A stretch of DNA of 64,000 nt from Acanthococcus lagerstroemiae (taxonomy: Eukaryota; Arthropoda; Insecta; Hemiptera; Eriococcidae): positions 39,648,197 to 39,712,196 of the forward strand of contig CM063113.1 of assembly GCA_031841125.1 (NCBI GenBank), given 5' to 3'. This document shows positions 1 through 11,714 of this stretch, one piece after another. The position numbers and the translations under genes are program-made. The notes beneath the pieces were generated by a model. The model saw nothing but the letters and a program-made list of their open reading frames with translations, searched no databases and was not told the DNA's origin. Position 1 is the stretch's first letter. Each line of letters begins with the position of its first letter.

Positions 1-71
1 AATCGAAGTGAATAGTGAGGTGATTGTATAGTGAAGGAGAATGTAACATGTAGGTTTGTAGTAAGGAAGTA

Positions 72-240
72 GGGCTCTATAGTTTCACCTGGGTATGCTA
101 AGCCACCATTTTGGTTCGTACTGCGCCCGTCGATGCCGAATTGACTACGCGTTACGCTCCGCATAGTCGGATTCGGCATCCACGGGCGCAGTATGAACCA
201 AAATGGCGGCTTAGTATACCCAGGTGAAACTATAGAGCCC
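72..240. mobile_element. Foldback MITE flanked by TA
   Basis: A 169-bp near-perfect palindrome. Both arms (about 75 bp) begin GGGCTCTATAGTTTCACC and contain a CCATTTTGG block followed by GCGCCCGT and GATGCCGAAT. A TA lies immediately outside each end (70-71 and 241-242), which fits Tc1/mariner-type target duplication. There is no coding capacity. The same architecture recurs at 39887-40050 and 40084-40630. Confidence 0.85.
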
Positions 241-407
241 TAAAGGAAGGAGCTAAATCTGTAGGAGGGAGGCGACGAGTAGCAAAATAATTCTAGACAT
301 TCTTTCGCTCGTATTTTCTTTTTTTGGGGAGGAGGGGGGATACTTTCAGAGGATGGAGGTTAAGCCCCCCGAAGCCCACCCCCTTTCTACGCCTATGTAT
401 ATTGATA

Positions 408-550
408 TAATAACTCTCCATTTTGATTCACACTTTTACGTGTTTTTTCCTGTTTTTTTTTTTTTTTTTTTTGCATGCAATGCCGATGATGTGTTTAACG
501 ATTAACAAAAGAAGTAATGGAAATGTGTGAATCAAAATTGAGAGTTATTA
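408..550. mobile_element. Foldback MITE, CCATTTTG family
   Basis: An inverted repeat of about 143 bp flanked by TA. The arms read TAATAACTCTCCATTTTG and its near complement, and each contains TTTTGATTCACAC. The loop holds a long poly-T run at 451-472. The arms share the CATTTTGATTCACAC block with the element at 40084. Confidence 0.7.
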
Positions 551-679
551 TACCTGCGCATATATTTAGAGTGTTCGTAAAACGTACATACTCGTAGAAT
601 AGAATTGACAAAACGCGCGCATTCTACTGTACACACGCACACTATTCCTATATTCCCGCCATAAGGAGGCAAATCAGCG

Positions 680-1320
680 CGAAAACGGCCTAAACGCCGC
701 GCCGCGAGTGTACGCTGCGTGGTTGTGTGCACGAAGCTGTCGACTGTCGAGGGAGCGCGGAAAACGAGCCGACGAGCCGAGCCGGGCAACAAGCGGACGC
801 GAGGCAGAGGGACCGTACGAGGTGATTCCGGAATTTCGCGGCATCGTAGCGTGCCCCGCACCGCACCGTACAGAATACAGTATAGTGGAGTACACAGTAC
901 AGTACTGTGTACAGCTCAGAGCAGGAGCACGGGTTAAGACGATGGCGTCGCGGTGCTGTGCGGTGGTGAGAGGAGCTGCCGATTGCCGAACGAACGAACG
1001 AACGCGACGCAAGGTAACTCTACTCGGGCGCCGGGGCGGGGAACGCAAAGGTCGACTGTCAGCACCGGTAGACGAGCTAACAACACTCGGTAACCGGGAG
1101 TTTGATGACGTCACGTTGTCGAACTGATGACGGAGCGAAGCGTGCGGCGGTCGGTGTTCGCGATCGTCAGAATTCAGAAACTCCCTCGGACTCGAGAGTT
1201 TACTGTTTTGTGTTCAGTTGATTGTTTACTTCGCCGCGCCGCAAGTGTTCCGCGACATGATGCGGCGTATAGCATGCGACGCTGCGGCATGCTGCACTGT
1301 ACTGACTCGTGCTAGTACGG
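680..1320 (+). promoter_or_regulatory. CpG-rich candidate promoter and 5' UTR of the schnurri-like gene
   Basis: This 640-bp stretch is GC-rich and full of CpG, unlike the AT-rich sequence around it. It contains GAACGAAC tandem repeats (about 989-1004) and a short GTACAGTACTGTGTAC palindrome near 896. On the + strand it precedes a possible first coding exon. The promoter call is inference from composition and position, as no TATA box or initiator is clear. Confidence 0.35.
942..1013 (+). CDS. shn: Possible first coding exon of the schnurri-like gene
   Basis: An ATG at 942 in a strong start context (A at -3, G at +4) opens 24 codons beginning MASRCCAVVRG and ending in a basic stretch. The exon would end after AAG at a GTAACT donor in phase 0. 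That phase is what the candidate exon at 16706 requires, although about 15.7 kb separates them. The frame is also open upstream to an ATG at 708, so the true start could lie further 5'. I do not recognise the peptide, and only transcript evidence could confirm it. Confidence 0.3.
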
Positions 1321-1860
1321 CTGTTTAATACGTAATAAATGTTTAAATATGGCGGTGAAAGACGGAGTTAGATTTGTCGGAAGACAGTTCAAGAAATATT
1401 GTAATTTTTTAATTTCGTGTTGGCGAAGCACCGTGTTAGAAAGTGTCTGAAGACGGCCATTATTTCCATGTTGGTATAACTGAATTACATGTTACATAGC
1501 CCTGTCCGTCGACGATCCGAATAATGCACGGAAGGGATTATTCAAAGGTCCAGCAAAGCTGGTTTTGGTTGCCGTGGTGTACGTCGCTTCCCTGATGATT
1601 GGTGACCCCGATGGTTATTTTCCCTTTGACGTCATAAGAGAGCTAGCATATTTAAGGTACCTTTTTATAATTTAGATTTAGGTGGAATTCCTATTACATA
1701 CTATGTATACGGAAATGGTTGAGTCAGAGGTAGAACAAACTCAATCCCCCCCTCGGTACAGGGAAACGCAGCTGCTAGGGGTAAAATGGCTGCGAAATCC
1801 TCCAACAAGGGTGGAAGGTAGGGAGAAAAGGGAGGGAAAGAAACAAATATAACAAATTGA
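1320..1860. other. Unassigned stretch
   Basis: No gene or clear repeat structure is visible between the CpG-rich region and the LINE fragment. The last 150 bp, from about 1700, may be the decayed 5' part of the downstream LINE. Confidence 0.4.
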
Positions 1861-1899
1861 ATATAATAATACATTGAAATTGTAGAGGTATTGCAAGCA

Positions 1900-2680
1900 A
1901 TGAAAGAAGATATGAATTCAACAGGGTGATTCGAAAAATTAAATGAGACATAATTGGATTGGCAGAAGTTCGAATAGAGGGGGAAAAATTAATACAAACG
2001 GAAGATGGCTGCTTTTATTATTATAGCAGTATAAAAGGTTGTTACATTCGTCCAGAAATAATGAAGAAAGTTACAGAAATTAAAGGAGTATCAGAGAGAA
2101 TAGGGTGGTTAAAAAAAAGAAATAGATGAAAACACAAAAATGTTGATAATAAAAGTATACGCACCAACGCTGGAGGCTAACACCGATGAGATAGAGGACT
2201 TCTACAATGTACTAGAAGAAATACTAAATAAAGAAAGATAAATGTTTACAATAATAATGGGGGACTGGAATGCAAAGGTGGGAAAGGAAGAAGAAATGAC
2301 AGACAATGTAGGTAAATTTGGCCTCGGGAGAGGAAATAAGAATGGAGAAAGACTCATAGAATTTTCATCTGAGAACAGATTGAAAATAGCAAACACCTTC
2401 TTGGAGAAAGACGAGAAATTAAAATGGACATGGATCTCCCCAAACAAAAATACGAAAAACGAAATAGACCATCTGTTGACTAATGATCTCCGTATCGTAC
2501 AAGATGTCTCCACGCTATCACGATTTTAATTCTTATCAGACCACCGAATGTGCAGAGGAGTAATAAAAATCCCAAAACTAGGTAGATACATTAGAAATAT
2601 AAAAAAGAAGAAAGATTTTCAGGAAATTATGCCGCTAAACAAAGTAGTAGAAGCCAGACTAGACATGAACAATGATGATG
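1900..2680 (+). mobile_element. LINE fragment: endonuclease (EEP) domain
   Basis: Broken + strand frames encode an exonuclease/endonuclease/phosphatase domain of a non-LTR retrotransposon. Visible blocks are IGLAEVRIEGEKL (about 1960), KGVSERIGWLK (about 2080), IIMGDWNAKVG (2254-2286), KWTWISPN and NEIDHLLTNDL (about 2420-2490), then a degraded SDHR block containing the catalytic His. Stop codons and frameshifts interrupt it, so it is dead. It is cut at about 2680 by an opposite-strand LINE and seems to resume at 4195. The clade is not assigned. Confidence 0.85.
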
Positions 2681-2689
2681 ATGATAAGG

Positions 2690-4190
2690 TTGTCGGTCTT
2701 ACGACCGGTTTGATGCAGCTCTCCATTTCTTCCCATCTTGTGCCAGTCCTTTTATTTCGTAATAAAACTTACATTTCACATCCTTGATTATCTGCTCTAC
2801 CCAATTCTTTCCTTCCACTCTTCCTTCTAGCAGCAGTGATATTATTCCTGGGTGCCTCAAATTATGCCCTATTAGTTTATCTCTCTTTCTCTTCAGACAA
2901 TTCCACATATCCATTTTACCTCCTATTCTGTTAATCGTCTTTTCTACCAATTTTCTTCAATTTAAGCCTGCATTATATTACTACCAAGTTATGATCACTG
3001 TCAATATCGGCTCCCGGATAAGTTTTACAGTCTAATATATGATTCCTGAACCGTTGTTTTGTAATAATATAATCAATATGACAGTGGCGTATTTAAGGGA
3101 GGAGTCGGGGCTCACCCCCCTCCTCCCATGGCCAAAAAAGTTATAAAAATATCAAAAATATGCTCATTTAAGGTTTTTTTGTTTTTTTTTTGGAATACCC
3201 TCAAAATCAAAAGTTAACCCCCCCCCCATGATTTCATCCTAGATACGCTACTGCAATATGATATCTACCTTCGTTACCTGGACTCTTCCATGTATACCTT
3301 CTTCTATTATGATTTTTAAATAGAGTATTCCCTATAAGTTATACTTCGCACAAAACTGTATCAAACGCTCTCCTCTTTCATTTCTCATTCCTAATCCAAA
3401 ATCCCCAACTATATGTATTACCTCCTTTTTCTCCGCCAACTCTAGCATTCCAATAACCCATAATAATAAGATTCTCTTCCCCTCTAACATGCTTCATAAG
3501 TCCTTCTAATTCTTCATGCACCTCAATTTCTTCGTCCTCGTGAGTATTAGTAAGCATAGACACTTGTATGATTGTTGTAAGTAGTAAGTACTGGTTTGGT
3601 ATTGATTTTTATCAAGATTAACCTTTCACTTTATTGTTTATAATATATAACTTTATTACCTATTTGATTATTCATAACAATTCCGGCGCCTGCTTGCCCT
3701 TTTATTCCCTTTGTATTTATTATTCTAAAATCTCCTGGCCAAGAATCATTCTCCTCTTTCCACCTAACTTCACTTATTCGAACTATTCCTAGGTTAAGCC
3801 TCTTCATTTGTCTCTTAAGATTCTCTAATCTTCCAACTCCATTCAAGTTTCTCACATTCCAGGTCCCTATTTCAATTGCGCCCTTCTTTTTAAAACTTTC
3901 CGATGATGATGCTCACCCAAGTAGCTCCCTCCCGGACATCCGAATGGAAAGCTTTTTATGTCCGGAAAAATTATTTACCTGTTGGAACGCCATCATCGTA
4001 ATTAATATTTGGAAAAGCTACATTTCCTGGAAAGAGATACGGTTGTAGTTTTACATTATTTTCAACAGGGTTCATCTGTCGGAGTTTGCCTTCTCCTAGG
4101 TGCTTTTGGTCGAGATTCTAACGATATATAACCTCATAGGGAATCTTTTTTTTACGCTTAAGCCTCCTCACCACAGCAAGGTATCCCCCA
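2690..4190 (-). mobile_element. Internally deleted LINE copy
   Basis: Read on the - strand, 3855-3378 encodes the start of an EEP endonuclease (MRNLNGVGRLENLK, ISEVRWKEEND, then IIMGYWNARVG, where Y replaces the usual D). A GADIDSDHNLVV-like block lies near 3000. The sequence then jumps to the C-terminal tail (KRKRDKLIGHNLRHPG, WVEQIIKDVKC, near 2950-2700), so the reverse transcriptase is missing. The 3' end abuts a GATGATGATGAT run at 2668-2684. The 3900-4190 segment resembles 58540-58860, suggesting a shared 5' UTR. Confidence 0.8.
3071..3256. mobile_element. Short insertion bounded by CAGTGGCGTA-like ends
   Basis: Within the LINE tail is a 185-bp segment starting AGTGGCGTATTTAAGG and ending CTAGATACGCTACTG, an imperfect terminal inverted repeat. 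It is G/C-run-rich inside (poly-C near 3211-3228). Related GTGGCGTA ends occur singly at 8939 and 41454. Confidence 0.5.
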
Positions 4191-4194
4191 AGAG

Positions 4195-4560
4195 GATGAA
4201 ATGAGAAAAATGAAATGGAGCAAATACTCTATAATAAAATGCATCTATCGATGCAAGAGCTATACAGCTAAATCGAAGAGGCAATTATTTCAGTATCCCA
4301 AAAATTTGGTACACAAAGAACCAAGATTAAAACGGACGACAAATTAACAAAAGAAACGAAAGAATTAATAAGAAAAAAAAATGAATGGTCAACAAGGGAA
4401 ATCGTAGCCATAAGGGGAAAAATCGAACTCGTGATACTAAAAAGAATAGTTAAAATGGAAATTAAGAAAGATATAATCAAGAAAAAATCCGTGATATAAT
4501 TGAGGAGAGTAGGTCAAGAATGAAAATGAAAAGAACGAAACGTGATCAAACCCTTCACTT
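4195..4560 (+). mobile_element. LINE fragment: linker between endonuclease and RT
   Basis: The + strand reads KIKTDDKLTKETKELIRKK and then a Lys/Glu-rich stretch, typical of the charged linker before the reverse transcriptase in EEP-type LINEs. It is probably the continuation of the 1900-2680 copy, split by the reverse-oriented LINE between them. Stop codons are present. Confidence 0.55.
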
Positions 4561-4919
4561 GTTTTTTATATTATGGACTGTCATCTCGAAAGTTGTATTC
4601 CTCTACGTACATGCATCGACTTCCTGTGAACCTTGCAGAATATTTTGGTACCTGTTCGCTGGACATCATGCCAAAATTTGAAACGAATTGACGCGGTAGA
4701 CACCGAGATATCGATTTTTTCGTGTGTGTTTCTGTTCTACAACTTCAAACGCATTTTTATCAAAATTAGGACTTTACTTCCTCAAACTTCAGCTGCTTCT
4801 ATTTCAGTTTGTATTGAAGTTAGAGGTTTAATTCTTTTTTGAAGTAGAGGTACATTTGTACTCCATTAGATTCTGCTGAACACTCAAAAACAGTTCTCCG
4901 ACGTATAAAGTTATGCTGG

Positions 4920-5230
4920 AATGGTGTGGTGGGACGGCGATGCACGCATGCCAAGGTGGCCCCTGAGACACCGCACCCCCGGCCACAGGAACTACCCTTT
5001 CGAGTATCGCGTCAGTGACCGGAGGGACGCCTTGGGGCCGGGCCCGAGCCCCCATTTCTACGTGCCGGGACGGTGTGCGGGTCCTACCAGGGCTACCATG
5101 GGGTTTCCTACTGACCGAGGTCCGCACTCCCTGAGCGCTCGCCTGGAAATTTCAGGTCCCCCACGGCCGGACGCGCCGCCTCTCTTCACTCACTGGTCCG
5201 TGTGTCGACGCATATGGTCTCTTTTTACAG
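4920..5230. other. GC-rich island of unknown origin
   Basis: This is a sharply bounded GC-rich block in AT-rich surroundings. Both strands have open frames, but neither product is recognisable and codon use is not persuasive. It may be a transposon 5' UTR. Confidence 0.3.
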
Positions 5231-5639
5231 TGTACCTCACATATATTTCTTTACATCTCCATACATCTGATATGTATCTGTTTGTCTTCTTAGGCCGCAT
5301 CTATCCTCTATTTCTTTGCATCCTATCCCCACGACGGTCGGTCCGCGGAGAAGCCGATTGCGTCCGAAAAGTAGCCTCACACCTTTTTCATAGTCATATT
5401 GCGTCCCGTTTTTGCCCCTTGCTTCGAATGGTTCGATTACGTCCATCATAAAATTGTGTTTGACCAAGTGACGTCATAAAACTACCTCATCTAGTATGTC
5501 GTTCTCGTTTCTGTTTTCATCCTGCGCTCTGATTGGTTGAAAAATAAGCACTCTTTTGCCTCAAATCTCAATTTTGGCTTTTTTGTGTACTGAGGCTTTG
5601 TGACCCTCTTTTTGTCAATCGAGGATGGAGTCTGGATGA

Positions 5640-6700
5640 GTCATAGCCCAGCCTCAGTGAGTCTAAATAGAGTTAAAAAGTCTGAACGAATCCGAGTGAG
5701 TCTCATATACCTCAAAATGTGGTCTGATAAATCTCAGTTAGTATGAGTTTCATCAGAGTCTAACAAGGTATAACAAGTCTAAAGGAGTCAGATTGAGTTC
5801 TAGCGGAATCTGATAGTCTTTACGAAAAGTAGGAAACGCAATCTGAATGCGTCTTTTAGAGTGAGGGTGGTCTTAACCCTTCTGCTCCCAATAGGACACC
5901 GTTTGTCCCAACGGGTTTTGAAAAATTCTGCTGGGTCAAATATACGTTGAAAACAGTGCTAGTTGTATCCCATCGGTAGAGTCCCTACAAAAGCATATAT
6001 CTTAACTCACTCACGTCTCGGTAGATGGTACGTGCTTTTTTCGGAAATCATTATTTTGATTCTCATTACTTTACCCGTGGGATAAACGCTGTCCCAGATT
6101 CACTGGGGTCCAAGGGGAAGTGAAAAATTCTCTGACACCGGATTCGTATAAGGGGGAGTCTGTTCAACAAGTTCCAGATAGAAAAATAATTCAAACTGAA
6201 AAAAAAATTGGGAGCGAAAGGGTTAAAGCATAATTTTGGCTAAAAATGTTATTAGCTCTCCAAAATGAGACCTCAGTCTACATAGGTGCTTTTTCTTCTG
6301 CATTTCTGAACAGGGAAAGTTGTGCACTCATCTCTACGTTTTCAGTTCCGCGGTTAATTCAGATTTTGAAGAACAGTTATCTGGATGTATATTGAAAGTC
6401 TTGACTGTAGTTCGGTCCGCCTCCTTGTGGTGCACTCTGGATGACTCTAAATGGACTAGGACGCAATGGAACTATGAGTCTGAACGCAAACCTACTCTAA
6501 TGAAACTATTAATTTTATTCAATAATTTGTCTCCTCTTACTGACCCGGACGCAATCAGGCGACGCCCTCGGTCCGTTCTTCACCAGCGCTTGTCTTTCTG
6601 TCTGCAAGTCGAAGAAAGATAACTCAGTAGAAAAGTCAAGAAACTATACTTAGTCTACGTGTACGGTAACATCCTACTCCCAGATCGAAGACTAGATTGA
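5640..6700. repeat. Degenerate AGTCT/GACTC tract, split by a TTAA element
   Basis: A low-complexity tract in which GAGTCT, AGTCTGA and GACTC words recur every 10-25 bp without a fixed period. It runs to about 5870 and resumes after 6226. The interruption is the TTAA-flanked element at 5877-6222. Similar tracts in the opposite sense occur at 27760-28140, 31090-32300 and 43690-43960. Confidence 0.55.
5877..6222. mobile_element. piggyBac-like MITE with TTAA target duplication
   Basis: This 346-bp element begins CCCTTCTGCTCCCAAT and ends ATTGGGAGCGAAAGGG, an imperfect inverted repeat of about 16 bp. A TTAA flanks each side (5873-5876 and 6223-6226). TTAA targeting with CCC-type ends is known for piggyBac elements. 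There is no transposase. Confidence 0.75.
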
Positions 6701-7680
6701 CAGGCAACAGTCTGAGAAACCACTTTCGAATATTCTCACCGAGCCGGGCAACTGTTGACCAGGGGTGTATTAACGCGAACTTCCAGTACTGTAGCACCGC
6801 CTGGTACTATCGGGCAGCTGACCGCCGAATATTATCCGCACGGGTGCCCGCGTGGTATTTGAAGCACCGCCGAGGAATAGGCCAGGTGGGCAATCAAGGT
6901 TAAATAATAATCTGTCTTCTTTTAACATCGAAAAACCGCATTCCGCTTCCAATAAGTGATCACTACACCGTCCATCACTTTGCGCTAACATGGAGTCATA
7001 ACATGTCACTAGCCAGCGACCAGGGTGTGGACCGCTTGGAAATTCGTTAGATTGTGGGTTTTCTAATTTTAACACCCCCTCGACACCCCCACCCTAATTT
7101 TTTGTGAAGATCAAACTCACCCTCAAACACTGGGTTAGCTCCACCACCGCCAGCGATTCCGCGTCACGCTCAGCAAACCATCAGGTGGCCAAGTCCTCGA
7201 AATCCTGACCAACAGAGAAGGTTCGGGCCACATTCTGACGGGCACTCGGCGGTCAAAATGAATAGTCTTGAGTGTGAACCAGGCGCAGAAAGAGACAGAA
7301 GTGGAGCAACGTGCGACCAGGCAGCCAGTCAATCAACCGGTTATTGAGGCAGCAGACTGACAGATAAGCAAACAAGCAAACAAACGTGAGACATACAAAC
7401 GCATTACAAACAGGAGGCCGACAGGAGCACCTAATGGGATACAACTTTTGTTCTGTTTTTCTCGCAAAATTAAGTTCTAGACGGGATTTCAAGTTTCCGA
7501 AAATCACTCCCGAAGCCAGAAGCTTCACACGAGTACAGGACAATCTATGTTACAAAAGCACAAGGACGCTAGGTTACATTGTGAATTGTAGGGCGACCAC
7601 GAAGAACATCAGTGCTGATTTCCGTAGAATTTACAAAATGTGCTCGACACACGCCCGTCTTTTAGACAGACAGACGTTGG
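6700..7680. other. Unassigned intronic or 5' flanking sequence
   Basis: No coding exon, RNA gene or terminal repeat could be supported. Several short open frames exist on both strands, but none gives a recognisable protein. Confidence 0.35.
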
Positions 7681-8930
7681 AATAGCTTCGATGGCGTGCG
7701 ACGCAATTTGATTTCGAAAGTCGAAATAACTTCTATCGAATTCGGCGGTGTTGCCCCGCTGCCCACCTACAAAGTACCTAGTAGGTGCACGGGGTACAAA
7801 ATATTACGGTGTACAGGGTTTTTTCTCGCGGCATATGTGTATACACGTACTGACAACTGACACACGATACGCAGGTACACGTCATCGCGGTAATCAAAAC
7901 TGTGATGATGACGCATATGGAGAGTTCTGTTTGGCCGCGGCGAGCCGATACGATGATGCCTACGTAAGAGTGGTGACCTCGTCGACGGGCATGGGCATGG
8001 ACAGGGGAACAGGTACAGCTACGGTGGTGTACGGGCACAGAAGCACAAGTATACAGGTATTTGGCGGGGAATACACGCGTACATGGGCGGGCAACGAGCG
8101 CTGCGAGCATCGGTCACATCCCATTCCGTGCGAACATGCTGGTATGGCAAGGACGATGGCCACGTGACCGAACAGATTCTTCATTCTACTGGTTTTCGGG
8201 CGCTGTCGCAAGGTGGTCCACTGTACGGGAATTTCGGTGTTCCGTTTTTTTCCTGCGAGTAGTCTTCCTCACTTCTTACGCGGCTCGCCTGGAATCGTGG
8301 AACCGCCGCATAGGGGGAGCCGGAAAGAAAAACCCGTTCTCGGGCCACGTACGCTAATTTTCGAGACAGCCGCGTACCAGTTGGAGTATAGTTTTCGCTC
8401 GGCCCGGAACTCGACAGTCGGCGTGTCGAAGCCGAACGCTGGCCATCAGCAGCAACGGACTCCTCCGAGTTCCGTCTTCCTCGGTGAACCAACCGAATAT
8501 ACGACGGGTACGTCGAAATGAGAGTGACACCGGTACGTTTCTCCCCATTAGCACGGGCTATCCTCGTTTCGTCAACGCATTTTTAATCGCCGAAACTGAA
8601 ACACTAGTCGCTGATCGAGTTTCCCACTGTTCCACTTTGTAAGCAGTCAGCACTCTGTCACGTTCTCACAAGCGTCGGCAGAAGTGCGAATTGCGAGGAC
8701 AGAAAATGAAAACGCTGAGAAGGGCCGCGTGTGCTCCATTTCCGGTGTCTCCTACGTCGAACAGACTCGACGAAACGCAAAACGCGCCAGCTATCCGATA
8801 TTCCGCGAACACGTTAAGTCGATACTCGATGGAATAAGAGTCGTCGGGAAGAGAATACTCTTGTCCGAGCCATACTCTCGTCTTCTTTGTACAACCTACC
8901 CTCGAATGCATACGTACACTCGTAATCTGT
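7680..8930 (+). promoter_or_regulatory. CpG-rich region, possible alternative promoter
   Basis: This 1.2-kb block is rich in CpG, with open frames on both strands that give no recognisable protein. Composition matches the 680-1320 region. If the first exon at 942 is right, this block lies in the first intron and could carry an alternative promoter or enhancer. That is inference from composition alone. Confidence 0.25.
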
Positions 8931-9029
8931 GGAAACGGTGGCGTAGCCAGTGGAGGGGGGGGGAGCTAAGGGGTCCATGACTCCACCAACCGTGATCAAG
9001 TCTTAACGATTCTTCACGGTATTAAAATA

Positions 9030-11010
9030 GTTCTAACAAAATCGAGATTCCAAAATGTCTTAACACCTTGGAAAACTTAAAACAATTTCAGTAAAGCTTA
9101 AACGCAGTTACAAGTGGTCCAAAACTCCTGAAGTTCGGAAAATAGAGACAAAGTTTTTTTGCTGAAACGTGTTCCCTAGGGTCCTGCACATCCAGGAGTT
9201 CACGCCCCAGAACTTGCTGTCGGGGCTGTAACGTCAGAAATTTGGTTAATTTCGCTCAAATTTCTAAAAAGTTTGTATTGATAAATTACATACAAAAATT
9301 ACTTCCTCTTGAAATTCTAATTTGATATCAGGAAAGTTTAACCCTTTACTCAAGCTGCTTGCATAAAATATGAAAGTTTAACGATTTCATTGGCTGCACT
9401 GGTAACTTTGTGCATTCGTCAAGCATTCCAGCACATCAACGTGGAATTGCGGCATTCGTGAAACAATTTAACTTAGCAAATCACTGTTGCATGCACTACA
9501 AGAATAAAATGAATTTAAGCGAAGGATTAAATTACACTTTTACCCACAACGAATAAAATGAAACCTTTGTAACGAGAGTTTTTTTAAACTTTTCGCATGA
9601 GCAAACTTCGACAAGCCTTTTGCTAATTGAATACATTTTCGATCAGACATATGGGTAATGACTTCTTTGTCATGCATGTTGGCCTACAGTTGGCAGTACC
9701 CGAAACTGTAACGGTCAATACTTCGGACAGTTTGCATTTGCAGTACACCGGAAACCTGTGTTCCCTGCCGCCCATGTTGGACAGAGTGATCTCAAATCGA
9801 ATTCCGCTAGAACCAGGCGAAAATTGATGGAACGAGTCATTAGATTGAATTTTCGGCAATACAATCTCAAAAATCTTGTTCCCGCATTTGACTCGGAATA
9901 TGATGAATTGGTATGAAAAATACGGCATTCTTCCATCAACTCCCCTCTCTGCAGAAATTTGTACAGGCTGGTTTTCCCCTTATTGTACAAACTAGAGGTT
10001 GAGTCACAGCCAGTAAATGCGTGGGCCTACAGTATGGTCTCTTTCATGTTGACATTTTCTTCCTGTAGAGCTCGAATAGGAAACACTTGGCTCTCTTTTG
10101 CACCTTTTCCCGGTTTTACGAATGTGACCCAGCTCTGAGGTGCGGCTAAAGCGACTGCTAGGATCAAGAGATCTATATCTTCTCCTACAATGATGACTCG
10201 ACTGCCCTTCTCCGCAGTAGCAGGGAACACAGTTTCCGAGTGTACTGCGAAATGCAAACATGGCTCGGAAGGAATATTGATCCGTTACAGTGGGGCTGGA
10301 TCAGCAACTGTAGGCCACTCATGACCAAAGAGCAGCTCATACCCATATTCTCATTGCGAAAATGTATTGCAATTGTAAGAAAGGGTGTGGTCGAAGTTGT
10401 GGCTGTCGGAAAAGTGGTAAAAAAACTCTCGCTTCAATATCTCAACTCTTTTACTTCTTTGTAGGTGTATAGTAAGTTGTATTTATGCCTTACGCTATAA
10501 ATTCATTTGTTTCAAGTATGACATGCACACCAGCGTGCAAGAATTGTGCTGGGAATGCTTGCACGAATGCCCCCGAAGTTTCCCACGTTGACTCGGATTC
10601 AGATCTTGACTTGTAAATATTGTAATAAATGCAGCCAATGAAATGTTAAAACTTTCCTGATTTTTTGCACGACGCTGTTGAGTGAAAGGGGTCAAATTTG
10701 GTACCAAATTTAAGGAAATTTCAAGAGGAAGAATTTTTGTGTCTTGATAATTTTACTCAAGTAGCATACTTTTTGAGAAAATGAGAAAAAACAAATTTTC
10801 TGAGACGTTACAGCCCCCCCTGGGCGATGCCAGGGGTCTGGGGGCGGTGAACTTTCAGGGTATGTTCAGACCACCTAGGAGAACACGTTTCAGCAAAAAA
10901 ACCTTTGTCTCTTATTTTTTCCGAATTAAACGCTGCTTTTCCTGGACTATAACGATCCTAACATAATGTAAGTAAATCTTAACACATCAAGAGTCAATAA
11001 TCTCAACGAT
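9030..11010 (-). mobile_element. DNA transposon with long terminal inverted repeats
   Basis: The two ends are diverged inverted copies of each other over roughly 400-450 bp. Matching blocks in order are TTTTTTGCTGAAACGTGTTC (9155-9175, complement at 10880-10905), GCTGTAACGTC (9225, complement near 10808), CTTCCTCTTGAAATT (9303, complement near 10722) and ATTTCATTGGCTGCA (9385, complement near 10640). The interior is a broken - strand gene (9623-10261). The exact ends were not fixed and no clear target duplication was seen. Confidence 0.75.
9623..10261 (-). pseudogene. Transposon-borne protein with GEDIDLL and HAFTGCD motifs
   Basis: Two overlapping broken frames encode VIIVGEDIDLLILAVALA (about 10200-10145), FVKPGKGAKE, then AHAFTGCDSTSSLYNKGK (about 10024-9971) and a C-terminal part with frameshifts. 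The acidic GED-x-D block resembles the metal-binding core of PIN/FEN-like nucleases. HAFTGCD-ST with a following Lys-rich segment recurs in repetitive proteins of many animal genomes, from memory of such sequences. A stop codon precedes the HAFTGCD block, so this copy is dead. The element family was not identified. Confidence 0.6.
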
Positions 11011-11414
11011 TCTTAGCCGAGCTTCAACTAGTCCTGATGCCCATTTAGAGGACGCAACTGACAAACGTCAAATTGTCAGGCCCATTTAAAAATATGCCTT
11101 TGCCTGTTTTTTTCCCTCTGCTGAAATAGATAGGGAATATTCGTGTTATTTTCGCGATTAATAGAATTTCAAGCAGAATCAGCCATACTTGATTGTGCCT
11201 ATTTTGGCATACTCTGGGTATAAAAGCATGTTTTGGTCTATGTTCAGTTTTTTTAGAGCATATTAAAAATATTTGGTCCTTTTCCACAATTTTTCCGGGA
11301 TATTTTAAATTTTTTCTCAATATTGCATTATTTTTGTCTTCTAAGAAGGTGAAGAAAAAGTAAAATCCACCGCCACCACCGCCGCCGCCGCAACCTCCTC
11401 TGGGAGAAAAAAAA

Positions 11415-11714
11415 ACGCACTGCGGGTTGCCTACCTATAAATCAGAAAAATTGCAGGTGCAGATCAGCTGCATTCAAGGACAAATAATCTGTTCTAACAT
11501 AAAAGATCTGCAAGTTTTAAGTCATAACCGACATAATAAGGCATAAAAAGACATATAATGAAATAATTACCCATAATCTCCAAGATCTCAAGTCGCAAGA
11601 GACAACACACATAGTCTAACTTAAAGCTACCTTGGACTCTATACACTGCGGGTTGCCTACCTAAAAATCATAAAAATTGCAGGGGCAGATCAGCTACTTT
11701 CAAGGACATGTAAG
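11415..11714 (+). repeat. Direct repeat pair of about 70 bp flanking a decayed LTR-like block
   Basis: The segment beginning CACTGCGGGTTGCCTACCT at about 11419 recurs at about 11644, with matching text through GCAGATCAGCT to CAAGGAC. Between them lies the 5' copy of an LTR-like repeat (about 11487-11637). Its partner at 13570-13776 shares TTCTAACATA, AACCGACATAATAAG and ATTACCCATAATCTCCAAG. A third CTGCGGGTTGCCTACC is at 13892. Confidence 0.7.

Noticed and set aside
7748..8211. Overlapping 110-139 codon frames on both strands in a CpG-rich block
   Set aside because: There is no recognisable protein and frames are open on both strands because of composition. I kept the block only as a weak regulatory candidate.
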